A stretch of 43,202 nucleotides of DNA, from NCBI GenBank assembly GCA_003576845.1, contig QEVJ01000037.1:1-43202 (forward strand), written 5' to 3'. Source of the DNA: Planctomycetota bacterium. GTDB lineage: Bacteria; Planctomycetota; Planctomycetia; Pirellulales; PLA5. The notes under the pieces were generated by a model, which saw nothing but the letters and a program-made list of their open reading frames with translations, was not told the origin of the DNA and did no database searches. The position numbers were made by a program, and so were the translations under genes. Positions 22,378-31,220 of this stretch are shown here, in pieces (position 1 is the stretch's first letter; each line of letters opens with the position of its first letter).

Positions 22378-23922
22378 ATGAGCGAGCAAAAGCCAGAGCC
22401 GGCGACCGAAAGTCCGAAGCCGGGCCGCGTCTATCTGGTCGGCGGCGGGCCGGGAGACCCGGGTCTCATCACGCTCCGCGGCGTCGAGTGCCTGCGGCGG
22501 GCGGACGTCGTGGTGTACGACTACCTGGTGAATCCGCGCGTCCTCCGGCATGCCCGACGCGACGCCGAGCTCGTCTGTTTGGGCCGACACGGCCACGGGC
22601 GGGTCATGAATCAAGACGAGATCAACGCCCTGCTCGTCGGCCGCAGCCTCGCGGGAAAGACCGTCGTGCGGCTCAAAGGGGGCGATCCCGCGATCTTCGG
22701 GCATCTGGGCGACGAGGCGGCGGCGCTGGCCGCGGCGGGAGTTCCGTTCGAGGTCGTGCCCGGCGTCACGGCCGCTTCCGCCGCGGCGAGCTATGCGGGC
22801 GTGCCGCTTACGCATCGCGACAGTGCTTCGGCCGTGGCGTTTGTCGCGGGTCATCAACGGTGCGACGCCGAGGCGAACGGGCTGGATGCGGCGGCGCTTG
22901 CCGCGTTTCCCGGCACGCTCGTCATCTACATGGGCGTGACCACGGCGGCGACTTGGACGCGGGAGTTGATCGCCGCGGGGAAGAAGCCCGAAACACCGGT
23001 GGCGATCGTGCGGCGAGCGAGCTTACCGGATCAGGAGCGGTGGTTCTGCCGGCTCGACGAAGTTGCGGCGCGGTTGAGCACGGGGCACATCCGTCCGCCG
23101 GTGCTGGTGATCGTCGGCGAAGTTGCCCGCGCCGACGCGACGCTTGAATGGATTACGCACCGGCCGCTCTTTGGCAAGACGGTACTCGTAACGCGCGCCG
23201 TGGATCAAGCGGACGAGTTGTATGCGGCGCTGGCGGAACTCGGGGCGAACGTGCTCGTGCAGCCGGCGATCGAGATTCTGCCCGTCGAGGGTTTCGGCGA
23301 GCTCGATCGGGCGATCGCTCGGCTCGGCGAGTTTGAGTGGCTCGTGTTTTCGAGCGCCAACGGCGTGCGGTTCTTTTTCGAGCGGCTCTTGGCGAGCGGC
23401 GACTTGCGGCGACTCTTTTTGGTGAAGCTCGCGGCGATTGGGCCGGGCACTGCCGAAGCGCTGGCCGAGTACCACCTGCGGCCCGACCTGGTACCGGGCG
23501 AGTATCGCGCGGAAGCGCTCGCCGAGGAACTCGCGCCGCACGCCGCGGGCACGCGGGTATTGCTCGTACGAGCAAGCCGCGGACGCGAAGTGCTCGCCGA
23601 ACAGCTTTCCGCGGCGGGGGCAACGGTCGAGCAGGTCGTGGCCTATCGCAGCGTCGACGTGGCGCAGGCCGACGCAGAAATCGTCGACGCGATCGACGCC
23701 GACCGAGTCGATTGGATCACGGTGACCAGTTCCGCAATTGCCCGGTCGCTCGTCAAAATGCTGGGCGAGCGATTGCGAAAGAGCAAGCTGGCGACGATCA
23801 GCCCGCTGACTACGGAGGCGCTTCGCGAGCAAGGCCATGAAGCGGCGGCGGAGGCGGGCGAGTATACAATGGCGGGTGTGGTCGCGGCGATCGTCGACGC
23901 CGAATCGCAACGTGCGCAATGA
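22378..23922 (+). CDS. uroporphyrinogen-III C-methyltransferase / uroporphyrinogen-III synthase fusion
   Basis: A 514-residue two-domain enzyme of tetrapyrrole synthesis. Residues ~16-255 are a CobA/SUMT methyltransferase (VGGGPGDPGLITLRG at 21-35, VVRLKGGDPAIFGHLG, VVPGVTAASAAASYAG, and the late RASLPDQ). This domain makes precorrin-2 from uroporphyrinogen III with SAM. Residues ~262-512 are a HemD-type uroporphyrinogen-III synthase (GKTVLVTRAVDQADEL, FSSANGVRFFFERL, AIGPGTAEAL, TSSAIARSLVKML), which closes the ring. The fusion makes and uses the same intermediate, at the heme/siroheme-cobamide branch, and is known in several phyla. No other heme gene is nearby. ATG 22378 is preferred over TTG 22375. 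Confidence 0.93.
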   Translation: MSEQKPEPATESPKPGRVYLVGGGPGDPGLITLRGVECLRRADVVVYDYLVNPRVLRHARRDAELVCLGRHGHGRVMNQDEINALLVGRSLAGKTVVRLKGGDPAIFGHLGDEAAALAAAGVPFEVVPGVTAASAAASYAGVPLTHRDSASAVAFVAGHQRCDAEANGLDAAALAAFPGTLVIYMGVTTAATWTRELIAAGKKPETPVAIVRRASLPDQERWFCRLDEVAARLSTGHIRPPVLVIVGEVARADATLEWITHRPLFGKTVLVTRAVDQADELYAALAELGANVLVQPAIEILPVEGFGELDRAIARLGEFEWLVFSSANGVRFFFERLLASGDLRRLFLVKLAAIGPGTAEALAEYHLRPDLVPGEYRAEALAEELAPHAAGTRVLLVRASRGREVLAEQLSAAGATVEQVVAYRSVDVAQADAEIVDAIDADRVDWITVTSSAIARSLVKMLGERLRKSKLATISPLTTEALREQGHEAAAEAGEYTMAGVVAAIVDAESQRAQ

Positions 23923-23923
23923 T

Positions 23924-25426
23924 CTATCGCTTCACGCCCTCGCGGCGCTGTTTTTCCTGGTACTTCTCGTACAGCCGCTTGTGCCGGTTGGACAAGTCGA
24001 CCTGGCGGCCTTGGACGAAGGCTTGTTCGACGTGGGTGGCGACTTCGAGGATGTCGCCGTCGGCGATGAAGAGCGTGGCGTCTTTGCCGGCTTCGAGCGA
24101 GCCGGCGCGGTCGCCGATGCCGAGAATCTGTGCGGCGGAGAGCGTGACCGACTTGAGGGCTTCGTCCGGAGGCAGACCATAGGCGGCGGCTTTGGCGGCT
24201 TCGTAGGGCAGGTTGCGGATGTTCGACGCTTCGAACTTGCCGCCGTCGCAGATGCAGAACTTGACGCCGGCCTGGCGCAGTCGCTCCGGCACGGTAAACG
24301 GCGCGTCGAACGGATCGCTGCGGCGCATCGGCAGGCGATTGACGCTGTTGACGACGACCGGGATGTCGTGCTCTTTGAGCAGCGCGGCCGCGTGCGGGGC
24401 GTCGTAGCCGCCGACGATCACGAGCTTGAGATTCTCCTTGAGCGCGAACGCGACGGCCGCTTGAATCTCGACGATCTCGTCCGCCCGCACAAATACCGGC
24501 AGCTTGCGGTCGAAGACTTGCAAGAGTGCTTCGTAACGCACGTCGAGGGGCGTGTTCGGATTGCCGGCCCGCGCCTTGGCGTAGGCCCGGGCATCGTCGA
24601 ACGTCTTGCGGAGGAGCGTGAGCTGCTCGTTGCGGTTTTCGGGCGGGGGTTGCTGCCCGCCGATGCCGACTTCCCAACTGCGGGCGGCGGACATGCGAGG
24701 CCAGTTGATGTGCATGCCGACGGGCGCGGCGAGCGTCATGTCTTCCCACGTCCAGCCGTCGAGGGCGACGACCGCAGATTGGCCTTGAATAAGCTGCCCG
24801 CGGGGCGTGACTTGCGCCAGCAGCACGCCGTTCGCACGCGTCACCGGGATCAGTTCGCTGTCGGGATTGACGGCGACTTGCGCGCGGACGTTGGGATTGA
24901 TCGGGCCAACTTCGGTGTGGTCGATCGTGGCGCGGATCGAATCGACTTCGACGAGGCCGAGCGTCGAGTTGGCGGCGATGAGCCCGGGAAAGACATGCTT
25001 GCCCTTCGCGTCGATCCGCGTCGCGCCGCCGGGAATGGCCGTGTCCGCTCCGCCGACGGAGGTGAGCTTGCCCGAGTCGAAAACGACGACGCCGTTTTCG
25101 ATCACCGGGCCGCAGGCCGTGTGGACGGTTGCGCCGACGATGGCGATGGGGCCGGACTGGGGCGCGCCGGGAATCTCCGGCCCGGCGCTAGCGACGCTTG
25201 CGATAAGCGCAAATATGGCGAGAACAACGAATCCAGTCGCGAATCTTGGCGTTGAACGTGAGGTTGAGTTGATTCGTTTTTTAACGCAGAGGGCGCAGAG
25301 GTCTCGCAGGGGGCGCAGAGAAGACAGGCGAGTGAATTGCAGAGATGGCCGTTTTGAGTTCACAGTTTGCAGAGTGGAACTCTCCGCGCCCTCTGCGCCC
25401 TCTGCGTTAAAGAAGTACCGATTCAT
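23924..25426 (-). CDS. exported amidohydrolase-family protein, metal site degenerate, repeat-derived N-terminus
   Basis: About 500 residues. The body (from ~90) is an amidohydrolase-type fold: a beta-sandwich start IAIVGATVHTACGPVIENGVVVFD, the GKHVFPGLI strand, and the C-terminal VTLSAAQILGIGDRAGSLEAGKDATLFI. The metal motif expected after PGLI (D-x-H-x-H) is replaced by AANSTLG, so hydrolase activity is doubtful. A signal-like helix is at 63-82 (FVVLAIFALIASVASA). The start is unclear: no ATG, GTG or TTG lies between that helix and the upstream repeat. The nearest starts (ATG 25426, or GTG inside the element) read through the repeat at 25281-25410. This gives residues NAEGAEGAESS and LRPLRDLCALCVKK, plain repeat translation. 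It is convergent with cobA-hemD and downstream of a paralogue. Confidence 0.72.
   Translation of the reverse strand: MNRYFFNAEGAEGAESSTLQTVNSKRPSLQFTRLSSLRPLRDLCALCVKKRINSTSRSTPRFATGFVVLAIFALIASVASAGPEIPGAPQSGPIAIVGATVHTACGPVIENGVVVFDSGKLTSVGGADTAIPGGATRIDAKGKHVFPGLIAANSTLGLVEVDSIRATIDHTEVGPINPNVRAQVAVNPDSELIPVTRANGVLLAQVTPRGQLIQGQSAVVALDGWTWEDMTLAAPVGMHINWPRMSAARSWEVGIGGQQPPPENRNEQLTLLRKTFDDARAYAKARAGNPNTPLDVRYEALLQVFDRKLPVFVRADEIVEIQAAVAFALKENLKLVIVGGYDAPHAAALLKEHDIPVVVNSVNRLPMRRSDPFDAPFTVPERLRQAGVKFCICDGGKFEASNIRNLPYEAAKAAAYGLPPDEALKSVTLSAAQILGIGDRAGSLEAGKDATLFIADGDILEVATHVEQAFVQGRQVDLSNRHKRLYEKYQEKQRREGVKR
25281..25410. repeat. 130-base element with perfect 21-bp inverted ends
   Basis: The element begins TTAACGCAGAGGGCGCAGAG (25281-25300, plus G) and ends with the exact complement (25390-25410), giving perfect 21-bp terminal inverted repeats that start and end in TTAA. 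Further imperfect GCAGAG words follow each end inward. The ~60-base centre (25321-25380) is less ordered. It lies inside the N-terminal open frame of the amidohydrolase-family gene. Confidence 0.85.
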
Positions 25427-25488
25427 TTTTGCTTGATGCTGAGAGTTGGCGAGCGATGTTTCCATCGAAGTATTCTTGGTGGCGGACA

Positions 25489-28400
25489 CTATTGATCGGC
25501 GGACCGGCAGCGGCAGTAGATATCGGTTTTGGGCCAGAGGTCTTCTTCGAGCGGTTCGGCTTCGCCCGGTTGGGCTATGCTCGCGCCGGAGGAGAGGATG
25601 CGCTGGACGAGCTTCGCACGAAGATCGTCGTCGCGCTTGCGCATGGCGGCGTCGTTGGCAAGGTCGAAATACTTGCGTCCGTCGATCCAGGTTTGCTCGC
25701 AGCGCGAGTAACTCGATAGCGGCGAACCGCTCCAGACGACGAGATCGGCGTCCTTGCCCGGTTCGAGCGAGCCGACTCTGTGGTCGATCCCGAGTTGCTT
25801 TGCCGGATTGAGCGTGACGAACTTGAGCGCTTCCTCGGGAGCGACGCCGCCGTACTTGACGGCTTTCGCGGCTTCGAGATTCATCCGCCGGCCGAGTTCC
25901 GCGTCGTCGGAGTTGAACGACGTGTTGATGCCCGCCCGGTGCAGGAGGGCGCCGTTGTACGGAATCGCGTCGACGACTTCGAACTTGTAGTTCCACCAGT
26001 CGGAAAACGACGAACCGGCCGCGCCGTGCTTGGCGATGGCGTCGCTGACCTTGTAGCCTTCGAGGATGTGCTGGAGGGTGCCGATTCGAATGTGGAACTG
26101 TTCGCAGGTGCGGAGCAGGGCGAGGATTTCGTCCTGGCGGTAGGAATGGCAGTGGATCATGCGGCGGCCTTCAAGGATTTCGACGAGCGCTTCGAGTTCG
26201 AGATCGACGCGCGGCGGCAGGCCCGTGTGGTTCTTCTTCCAGTCGAGATGCCGGTCGCGATATTGGCGGGCGGCGAGGAAGGCGTCACGCATGATCTGTT
26301 CGACGCCGGGCCGCGACTGGGGATAGCGCGAGGTCGCATTGGGCACGTTGCTTTGCTTGACGTTTTCGCCGAGGGCGAACTTGATGCCCGGGGGAGCGCC
26401 GGCGAATTTGACTTCCTCCGGCAAACCGCTCCAGCGGAGTTTGATGACCTGATTCTGGCCACCGATGGGATTCGCGGAACCGTGCAAGATGTTGGCCGCG
26501 GTGAGTCCGCCGGCGAGTTGGCGGTAGATGCTGATGTCGTCGGGATTGACGAAATCGCCGATGCGGACTTCCGCCGTGATCGCCTGGGTGGCTTCGTTGA
26601 TGCCGCCGTCACTGGCGATGTGCGAATGACAATCGATCATGCCTGCGGAAATGTGCTTGCCGGCGGCGTCGACGACGATTGCGCCTTCGGGTGTGGGGAG
26701 ATTTTGGCCGACGGTTTCGATCTTGCCTTCGCGGACGACGATCGACGCGTCTTGGAGCGTGCCGGCGGGGCCGCTGGTCCAGATCGTGGCGCCGCGAAAG
26801 ACGACGACTTTCGGTTGCTCCGGTGGGGCAGCGCGGCCGAACGCGCCGAAGGGATAGTTGACCGGGGAGATGGGTGGTTGCGGCTTGTCGGCGTCGTCGG
26901 TATCTGGCGGGTTGCCGGGCTTTTTCGAGTCGTCCGCCGTGGCGTCGCTCGGTTTGGCGTCGCTCGGTTTCGCGTCGAGCTTCGGCACGTCGGTGCTCGC
27001 GCGCGTTGCGGAAAAGGCGAACGTCGCGCCGTCGGGCCAAATGCCGCTACCGGGACCGAGCGAGGCCTGTTCGGCGGCGAGGTTGACGATGGCCGTTGCG
27101 CGGGCGATGCCGGCGCGGTCGAGATCGTCGGACTTGAAGACGATCGTGAGGCGGCCTTCCTCGATCGCGATCGATTTCGCGTCGATTTTCTGTTCGCCAA
27201 CGGCAAGTTGTGCCTTCGGCTTGTCGGCTTCGCCGGCGATGAGGAGCGTCGCATCGAGTGCGGTATCGGCGGTGGTCAGTTTCGCCGCCCACGTGCCGCG
27301 AACGTCTTGTAGCGGCGGCGGTTTGATTTCGTGCCGCTTGCCGCCGACCCAGGTTTCGAGAATCTTGGTCTTCTTGGCGAAGAGGTCTCCGTCGGCAACG
27401 ACGAGATTCGCCGACTTGCCGGCTTCGACCGTACCGAGGCGATTGTCGACGCCGAAGAGCTTGGCGGGCGTGGTCGTGAGCGCGCGGAGGGCCGCTTCGC
27501 TCGACAGGCCGCGCTCGACTGCCTGGCGGACGTTCTTCAAGAACTCGCCCGCGTCGCGGAGGCCATTCGTCGTGAGCGCGATCGTAACGCCAGCGCGATC
27601 GAGCCGCCCCGGGTTTTCCGGCGCGAGCTCCCAGTGCATTAGGCGTTCGAGCGGCGCGCTGAGCGCGGCTTCCGGCGATGAGACATCGGGAGCGCGGGGA
27701 AACGCGACGGGCACGATGATCGCGCGGCCCGTCTTGGCGACGGCGTCGAGGCGTTGATATTCGCGGCCCGAGCCACGGACGATCGCTCGCAAGCCGAACT
27801 CGCGGGCGATCTGGTCGGCGCGGAACACGTACAACTCCGTCGGCGCGTCGACGATGACGGAACGTTCGCCGTCGACGACCGGTTCGAGCGCGGCGAGCGC
27901 GTCGTTGCGCTCGGGACGCGGCAACCGCGAGTCGGCGGCCGCGGCGGCTTGAGCCGACTTGTACCACTGGGCGTCGAGCAGCGTTTGGCGGGCGAGCGCG
28001 AGGGCGCCCATCGGCGAGCCGGGGTATTCCTGCGCCGTGCGGCGGCGGGCGATGCGCGGGACAGTCAACGTGGCGTGCATCGCGATGCCGCTCTTGACGA
28101 TCGTCGCGCCGCCGTCGCCTTCGCCGGTGGTCACGACCGCGGAAAGGCCTTTGAAGATTCCGGCGCTCGGCGCGACGAGGCGCGCGGTGATGCCCTGGCC
28201 GCGGAGGGTGGCGTTCGTTTTTGCGTCGCCTAGATAGACCGCGGCGACATCGACTTGCGGGACGATGTTCGCGTTCCAATGGTTTGCGCCGCCGGTGGGA
28301 GCGGGGACGTCGATTTCGGCGAAAGCGTCGATCAGGCCCGCGTAGATCGTCTTGCGGGCGAGGTCGATGACGCGGGCATCGGCGGGAGGTTTCACGTCGG

Positions 28401-28659
28401 CGCCAACCGCTTCGAGGACACCGTCTCGAACGACGACCGTTCCCTTTTCGATTTCGCGGCCGGGGGCGACGACGATCTTCGCGTCGACAAGTGCGTAGAC
28501 CGAAGGCGTGTTCGTGCGCAGGCCGTCGGCGGGGCGGGTTGAGGTTTCGTCGGCGGCGTGCACTGGCTGAGCCAGTGCCACCGAAACCATCAGCACCGAC
28601 ACGGCAATGACAAGCGGGAGTCGGCGACGCGGCCGGACGGGACGGGCGAAGATCGGCAT
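25489..28659 (-). CDS. exported tandem amidohydrolase-family protein (one degenerate, one intact domain)
   Basis: A 1056-residue exported protein with two amidohydrolase-type units. The signal peptide is residues 1-35 (RRRLPLVIAVSVLMVSVALA, cleavage near VHA/AD). Unit 1 (~54-540) begins VYALVDAKIVVAPG. After YAGLI it has DAFAE where a metal-binding D-x-H-x-H is expected, so it is probably inactive. A charged linker (~550-620, with DAKPSDAKPSDA) leads to unit 2 (~628-1056): VVVFRGATIWTSG, then MIDCHSHIASDGG with H678 and H680 in place, later MIHCHSYR and the C-terminal LGIDHRVGSLEPGKDADLVVW. Unit 2 could be an active imidazolonepropionase- or dipeptidase-like hydrolase; the substrate is unknown. 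The signal peptide end is encoded by a REP-like palindrome. ATG 28659 was chosen as the start of the signal peptide. Confidence 0.82.
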   Translation of the reverse strand: MPIFARPVRPRRRLPLVIAVSVLMVSVALAQPVHAADETSTRPADGLRTNTPSVYALVDAKIVVAPGREIEKGTVVVRDGVLEAVGADVKPPADARVIDLARKTIYAGLIDAFAEIDVPAPTGGANHWNANIVPQVDVAAVYLGDAKTNATLRGQGITARLVAPSAGIFKGLSAVVTTGEGDGGATIVKSGIAMHATLTVPRIARRRTAQEYPGSPMGALALARQTLLDAQWYKSAQAAAAADSRLPRPERNDALAALEPVVDGERSVIVDAPTELYVFRADQIAREFGLRAIVRGSGREYQRLDAVAKTGRAIIVPVAFPRAPDVSSPEAALSAPLERLMHWELAPENPGRLDRAGVTIALTTNGLRDAGEFLKNVRQAVERGLSSEAALRALTTTPAKLFGVDNRLGTVEAGKSANLVVADGDLFAKKTKILETWVGGKRHEIKPPPLQDVRGTWAAKLTTADTALDATLLIAGEADKPKAQLAVGEQKIDAKSIAIEEGRLTIVFKSDDLDRAGIARATAIVNLAAEQASLGPGSGIWPDGATFAFSATRASTDVPKLDAKPSDAKPSDATADDSKKPGNPPDTDDADKPQPPISPVNYPFGAFGRAAPPEQPKVVVFRGATIWTSGPAGTLQDASIVVREGKIETVGQNLPTPEGAIVVDAAGKHISAGMIDCHSHIASDGGINEATQAITAEVRIGDFVNPDDISIYRQLAGGLTAANILHGSANPIGGQNQVIKLRWSGLPEEVKFAGAPPGIKFALGENVKQSNVPNATSRYPQSRPGVEQIMRDAFLAARQYRDRHLDWKKNHTGLPPRVDLELEALVEILEGRRMIHCHSYRQDEILALLRTCEQFHIRIGTLQHILEGYKVSDAIAKHGAAGSSFSDWWNYKFEVVDAIPYNGALLHRAGINTSFNSDDAELGRRMNLEAAKAVKYGGVAPEEALKFVTLNPAKQLGIDHRVGSLEPGKDADLVVWSGSPLSSYSRCEQTWIDGRKYFDLANDAAMRKRDDDLRAKLVQRILSSGASIAQPGEAEPLEEDLWPKTDIYCRCRSADQ
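28559..28582. repeat. REP-like palindrome in the signal peptide of the tandem amidohydrolase
   Basis: GCACTGGC-TGA-GCCAGTGC (28560-28578) plus CACC. Read on the gene strand it gives GGTGGCACTGG and continues CTCAGCCAGTGC, the same unit as at 5664-5684 in purQ. It encodes VALAQPVHA, including the likely signal peptidase site, in the same frame as VALASPVHS of purQ. Confidence 0.75.
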
Positions 28660-28876
28660 GTGGAGAATCTCAGGCAGAGGAGGCGGGAGCGGCGGCATGG
28701 TCGCGCCGCTGCGCTCCATGCGGGACGATTTCGATTGGGGCGGGTTGGCTTGAGCGGCATCACTTGCCGCGGGCGGGAACGTGCAGCGCCGCACGGTTCG
28801 AGTTTAATTGCCCAAGAGCGGCGAAGCTACCAGGAATCGTGGGCGTTTTGCGGGCGTGCGTGCAAGCTGCGGCGAA

Positions 28877-29170
28877 TCACGGATTCGATTCTCGGTCGGC
28901 GTGTCCCAAGTCTTTTCCCGGAGCGACGCGGTCGCGCACGAGTTGTTTGAGCGTCTTGATTTCGGGAAACCCGCCGCTCTCTGCCCGCGACCAGATCAGC
29001 GTGTCGTCGACGCAGATATCGAACACGCCGCCCGAGCCGGGCACGAGCGCGATCTCGCCGAGCTCGTCGGCAAACGTGAAAAGGAGTTCCTGAGCCATCC
29101 ACGCCGCGCGCAGCAGCCAGCGGCATTGCGTGCAATAGACGATTTCGACGCGGGGAGTTTTTGGGGACAT
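28877..29170 (-). CDS. SelW-like Rdx-family protein
   Basis: A 97-residue thioredoxin-like protein of the Rdx family (SelT/SelW/SelH). A first strand, RVEIVYC, leads into the redox motif CTQC (C13, C16), followed by WLLRAAWMAQELLFTF and a strand-rich end with GSGGVFDICVDDTLIWSR and GGFPEIKTLKQLVRDRV, matching the family fold and length (~90-100). Selenocysteine forms exist in other organisms; here both active positions are Cys codons. Partner and function are unknown, probably thiol redox. It starts 218 bases upstream of the tandem amidohydrolase on the same strand; no link is evident. Confidence 0.85.
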   Translation of the reverse strand: MSPKTPRVEIVYCTQCRWLLRAAWMAQELLFTFADELGEIALVPGSGGVFDICVDDTLIWSRAESGGFPEIKTLKQLVRDRVAPGKDLGHADRESNP

Positions 29171-29643
29171 GGTTGTTCGCTTTCGCTGCGGTTAAGAGGC
29201 GATTCTGGTTTGCGTCATTATGCCAGGTGTTGGCAAGTCCGCCTTGCGCGGCTATTGGCTTAGGGGAGCGACGATTCGTGGCACGCAACTTTGAGGGCCG
29301 GGCGAATTCCGAATAAATTGGCGAAGGTGTAAAAAAGTTTCTGGAAAGGGAGGGTTGAATTTGGTATAGAAGTGGATCGCCGGAGCGGCTGTGCGCGATG
29401 GCGTTTGGACGTGGCGCTCGGGAGCGGCTGGTCTAGGGGTCGGGGTGTGCGCCGATGCATTTGACGGAGACGCCTCGCACCACCAGGACGAGGGAATTAT
29501 TTGACATTACTCGCGTTTTTTGACCGACGGCTGGTGTCCGGATAGCGGCAATGCGTCGCGAGTTCGGCCCTAACGTTGATAATTTGTTTGAGCGAACGGG
29601 GTGGGCGTCGCAACCGTGGAACCTTTTTTATTCGGAGGTCGCC
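29171..29643. other. 473-base divergent spacer between the Rdx gene and the PQQ-repeat gene
   Basis: No protein gene is convincing. It must hold promoters for both genes. TTGACA at 29501-29506 has no good -10 at the right distance, and GATAAT at 29578-29583 has no matching -35. Small overlapping hairpins TGCCA/TGGCA and GCAAG/CTTGC lie at 29221-29247. The stretch is richer in A/T around 29300-29380 than its neighbours. Confidence 0.45.
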
Positions 29644-31044
29644 ATGTTTCGAGTGAGCCCGTGGATTGCAGTCGTTGTGTTGCAGGCGTTGGCCGCGTCG
29701 CCGTGCGCGTTCGCTCAGGACTGGCCGCAGTGGCGCGGGGCGAACCGCGACGGCAAGGCGACGTTCGAGGCGCCGGCGGAATGGCCGAAGGAACTGGTGC
29801 AGAAATGGAAGATCGCGATCGGCGACGGCGTGGCGACACCGGCGCTCGTCGGCGACCGGCTGTATGTATTCACGCGGCAAGATGGAAATGAAGTCGTGCG
29901 GTGCTTGAACGCGGCCGACGGGTCGGAGGTTTGGGCGGATAAGTATGAGGCCGAAGGCGTGCGCGGCGCGGCGGGCGGGTTTTCCGGTCCGCGGGCGTCG
30001 CCGACCGTTGCCGGCGGAAAAGTGATTACGTTCGGCTCGCAAGGGACGCTCTCGTGCTACGACGCGGCGAGCGGCAAGGTGTTGTGGCGAAACACGCAGC
30101 ACGTCGGCAAAGCGCCGCGGTTCGCGACGTCGAGTTCGCCCCTGGTCGTTGGGGCGCTTTGCATCGTGCAATTCGGCACGGAGCGCGACGGCGGCGTCGC
30201 GGCGCTCGATCTGGCTTCCGGCGATGAAAAATGGAAGTGGACGGGCGATGGGCCGGCGTACGGGTCGCCGGTGGCGATTCAAGTCGGCGAAACGGCGGCG
30301 ATCGTCGCACCGACGGACAAGAACATGGTGATCCTCGCGGCGGCCGACGGCAAAGAGTTGTGGAAAATCGGCTACGAACAGGGGCGGTACAACGCGGCGA
30401 CGCCGATCGTCGACGGGACGACGCTCATCTACGCCGGTCCGACGCGCGGCTCGACGGCGCAGAAGATCGAAATGCAAGGCGGCGCCGTGGAAGCGAAGCC
30501 GCTATGGACCAACTCGGAACACTCGGTCCAGTTCAACACGCCGGTGCTCAAGGACGGCATGGCGTACGGCATCTCGAATCTTAACAACGTGTTTTGCATC
30601 GAAACGGAAAGCGGCAAGACATTGTGGAGCGCGCCGCTGGGAGCGGCGGGCACTGAGCAGCGGTCTGGTGAACGCCCGACCGAACGGCGCGGAGACGATG
30701 CGAACGCGCAGCAAGATCGTCCGCGCGAGACGCCACGCGACGGTCAGCGTGCCGAGCAAGGCGATCGGCCGCGTGGACCCGGTGGGCCTGGCGGTCGCGG
30801 ACCGGGAGGACGCGGCGGTCGAGGCGGCGGACGCGGCGGCTATGGCTCGGTGGTCGACGCCGGCAGCGTGCTGTTCGCGCTCGTGCCGACCGGGGAGCTG
30901 ACCGTATTCGCGCCGGGAAAAGAGTTCAAGAAGTTGGCGAGTTATAAGGTTGGCGAGCGCGGGACGTATGCGCATCCGGTCGTGTCGGGCAAGCGGATCT
31001 TCATCAAGGATCAGGATTCGCTCGCGCTGTGGCAGATGCCGTAA
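29644..31044 (+). CDS. exported PQQ-type beta-propeller protein
   Basis: A 466-residue exported protein. The signal peptide is residues 1-24 (AVVVLQALAASPCAFA/Q), followed by the planctomycete signature WPQWRGANRDG. Repeated PQQ-like blades follow, with the pattern A-x-D-G-(S/K)-x-x-W (AADGSEVW, DAASGKVLW, DLASGDEKWKW, AADGKELW, ETESGKTLW). Such propellers resemble BamB and PQQ dehydrogenase domains but no quinone-dehydrogenase active site is seen, so a binding or scaffolding role is likelier. Residues ~340-400 are an insertion rich in Arg, Gly, Asp and Gln ending in RGG-type repeats. ATG 29644 is preferred: it has a strong GGAGGT four bases upstream. Confidence 0.88.
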   Translation: MFRVSPWIAVVVLQALAASPCAFAQDWPQWRGANRDGKATFEAPAEWPKELVQKWKIAIGDGVATPALVGDRLYVFTRQDGNEVVRCLNAADGSEVWADKYEAEGVRGAAGGFSGPRASPTVAGGKVITFGSQGTLSCYDAASGKVLWRNTQHVGKAPRFATSSSPLVVGALCIVQFGTERDGGVAALDLASGDEKWKWTGDGPAYGSPVAIQVGETAAIVAPTDKNMVILAAADGKELWKIGYEQGRYNAATPIVDGTTLIYAGPTRGSTAQKIEMQGGAVEAKPLWTNSEHSVQFNTPVLKDGMAYGISNLNNVFCIETESGKTLWSAPLGAAGTEQRSGERPTERRGDDANAQQDRPRETPRDGQRAEQGDRPRGPGGPGGRGPGGRGGRGGGRGGYGSVVDAGSVLFALVPTGELTVFAPGKEFKKLASYKVGERGTYAHPVVSGKRIFIKDQDSLALWQMP

Positions 31045-31148
31045 CGCTGCGTTGGGCGGCCTGCCGGCGGCATTGTTTCGAGTGGATCGTGGACAGCGGG
31101 CAGCGGACGGTTAGCGACGGGCGATGCTAGCACGCGCGGCAGTCGATC

Positions 31149-31177
31149 TTGACGCATTTTGGGAGGAACTCTAGGCT
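31149..31177 (+). promoter_or_regulatory. possible sigma-70 promoter for the aminotransferase
   Basis: TTGACG (31149-31154), 17 bases, TAGGCT (31172-31177), 43 bases upstream of the aminotransferase start. The -35 is close to consensus, the -10 moderate. Confidence 0.4.
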
Positions 31178-31220
31178 AGCGGCCCGTCTTTTCCCAGCAC
31201 GGAGGCTCTGGAAAACCACC

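Noticed and set aside
28877-29170. Selenocysteine in the Rdx protein
   Set aside because: Both positions of the CTQC motif are ordinary Cys codons; no in-frame TGA is there.
29501-29529. Promoter based on TTGACA upstream of the PQQ gene
   Set aside because: No acceptable -10 lies at 15-19 bases downstream.
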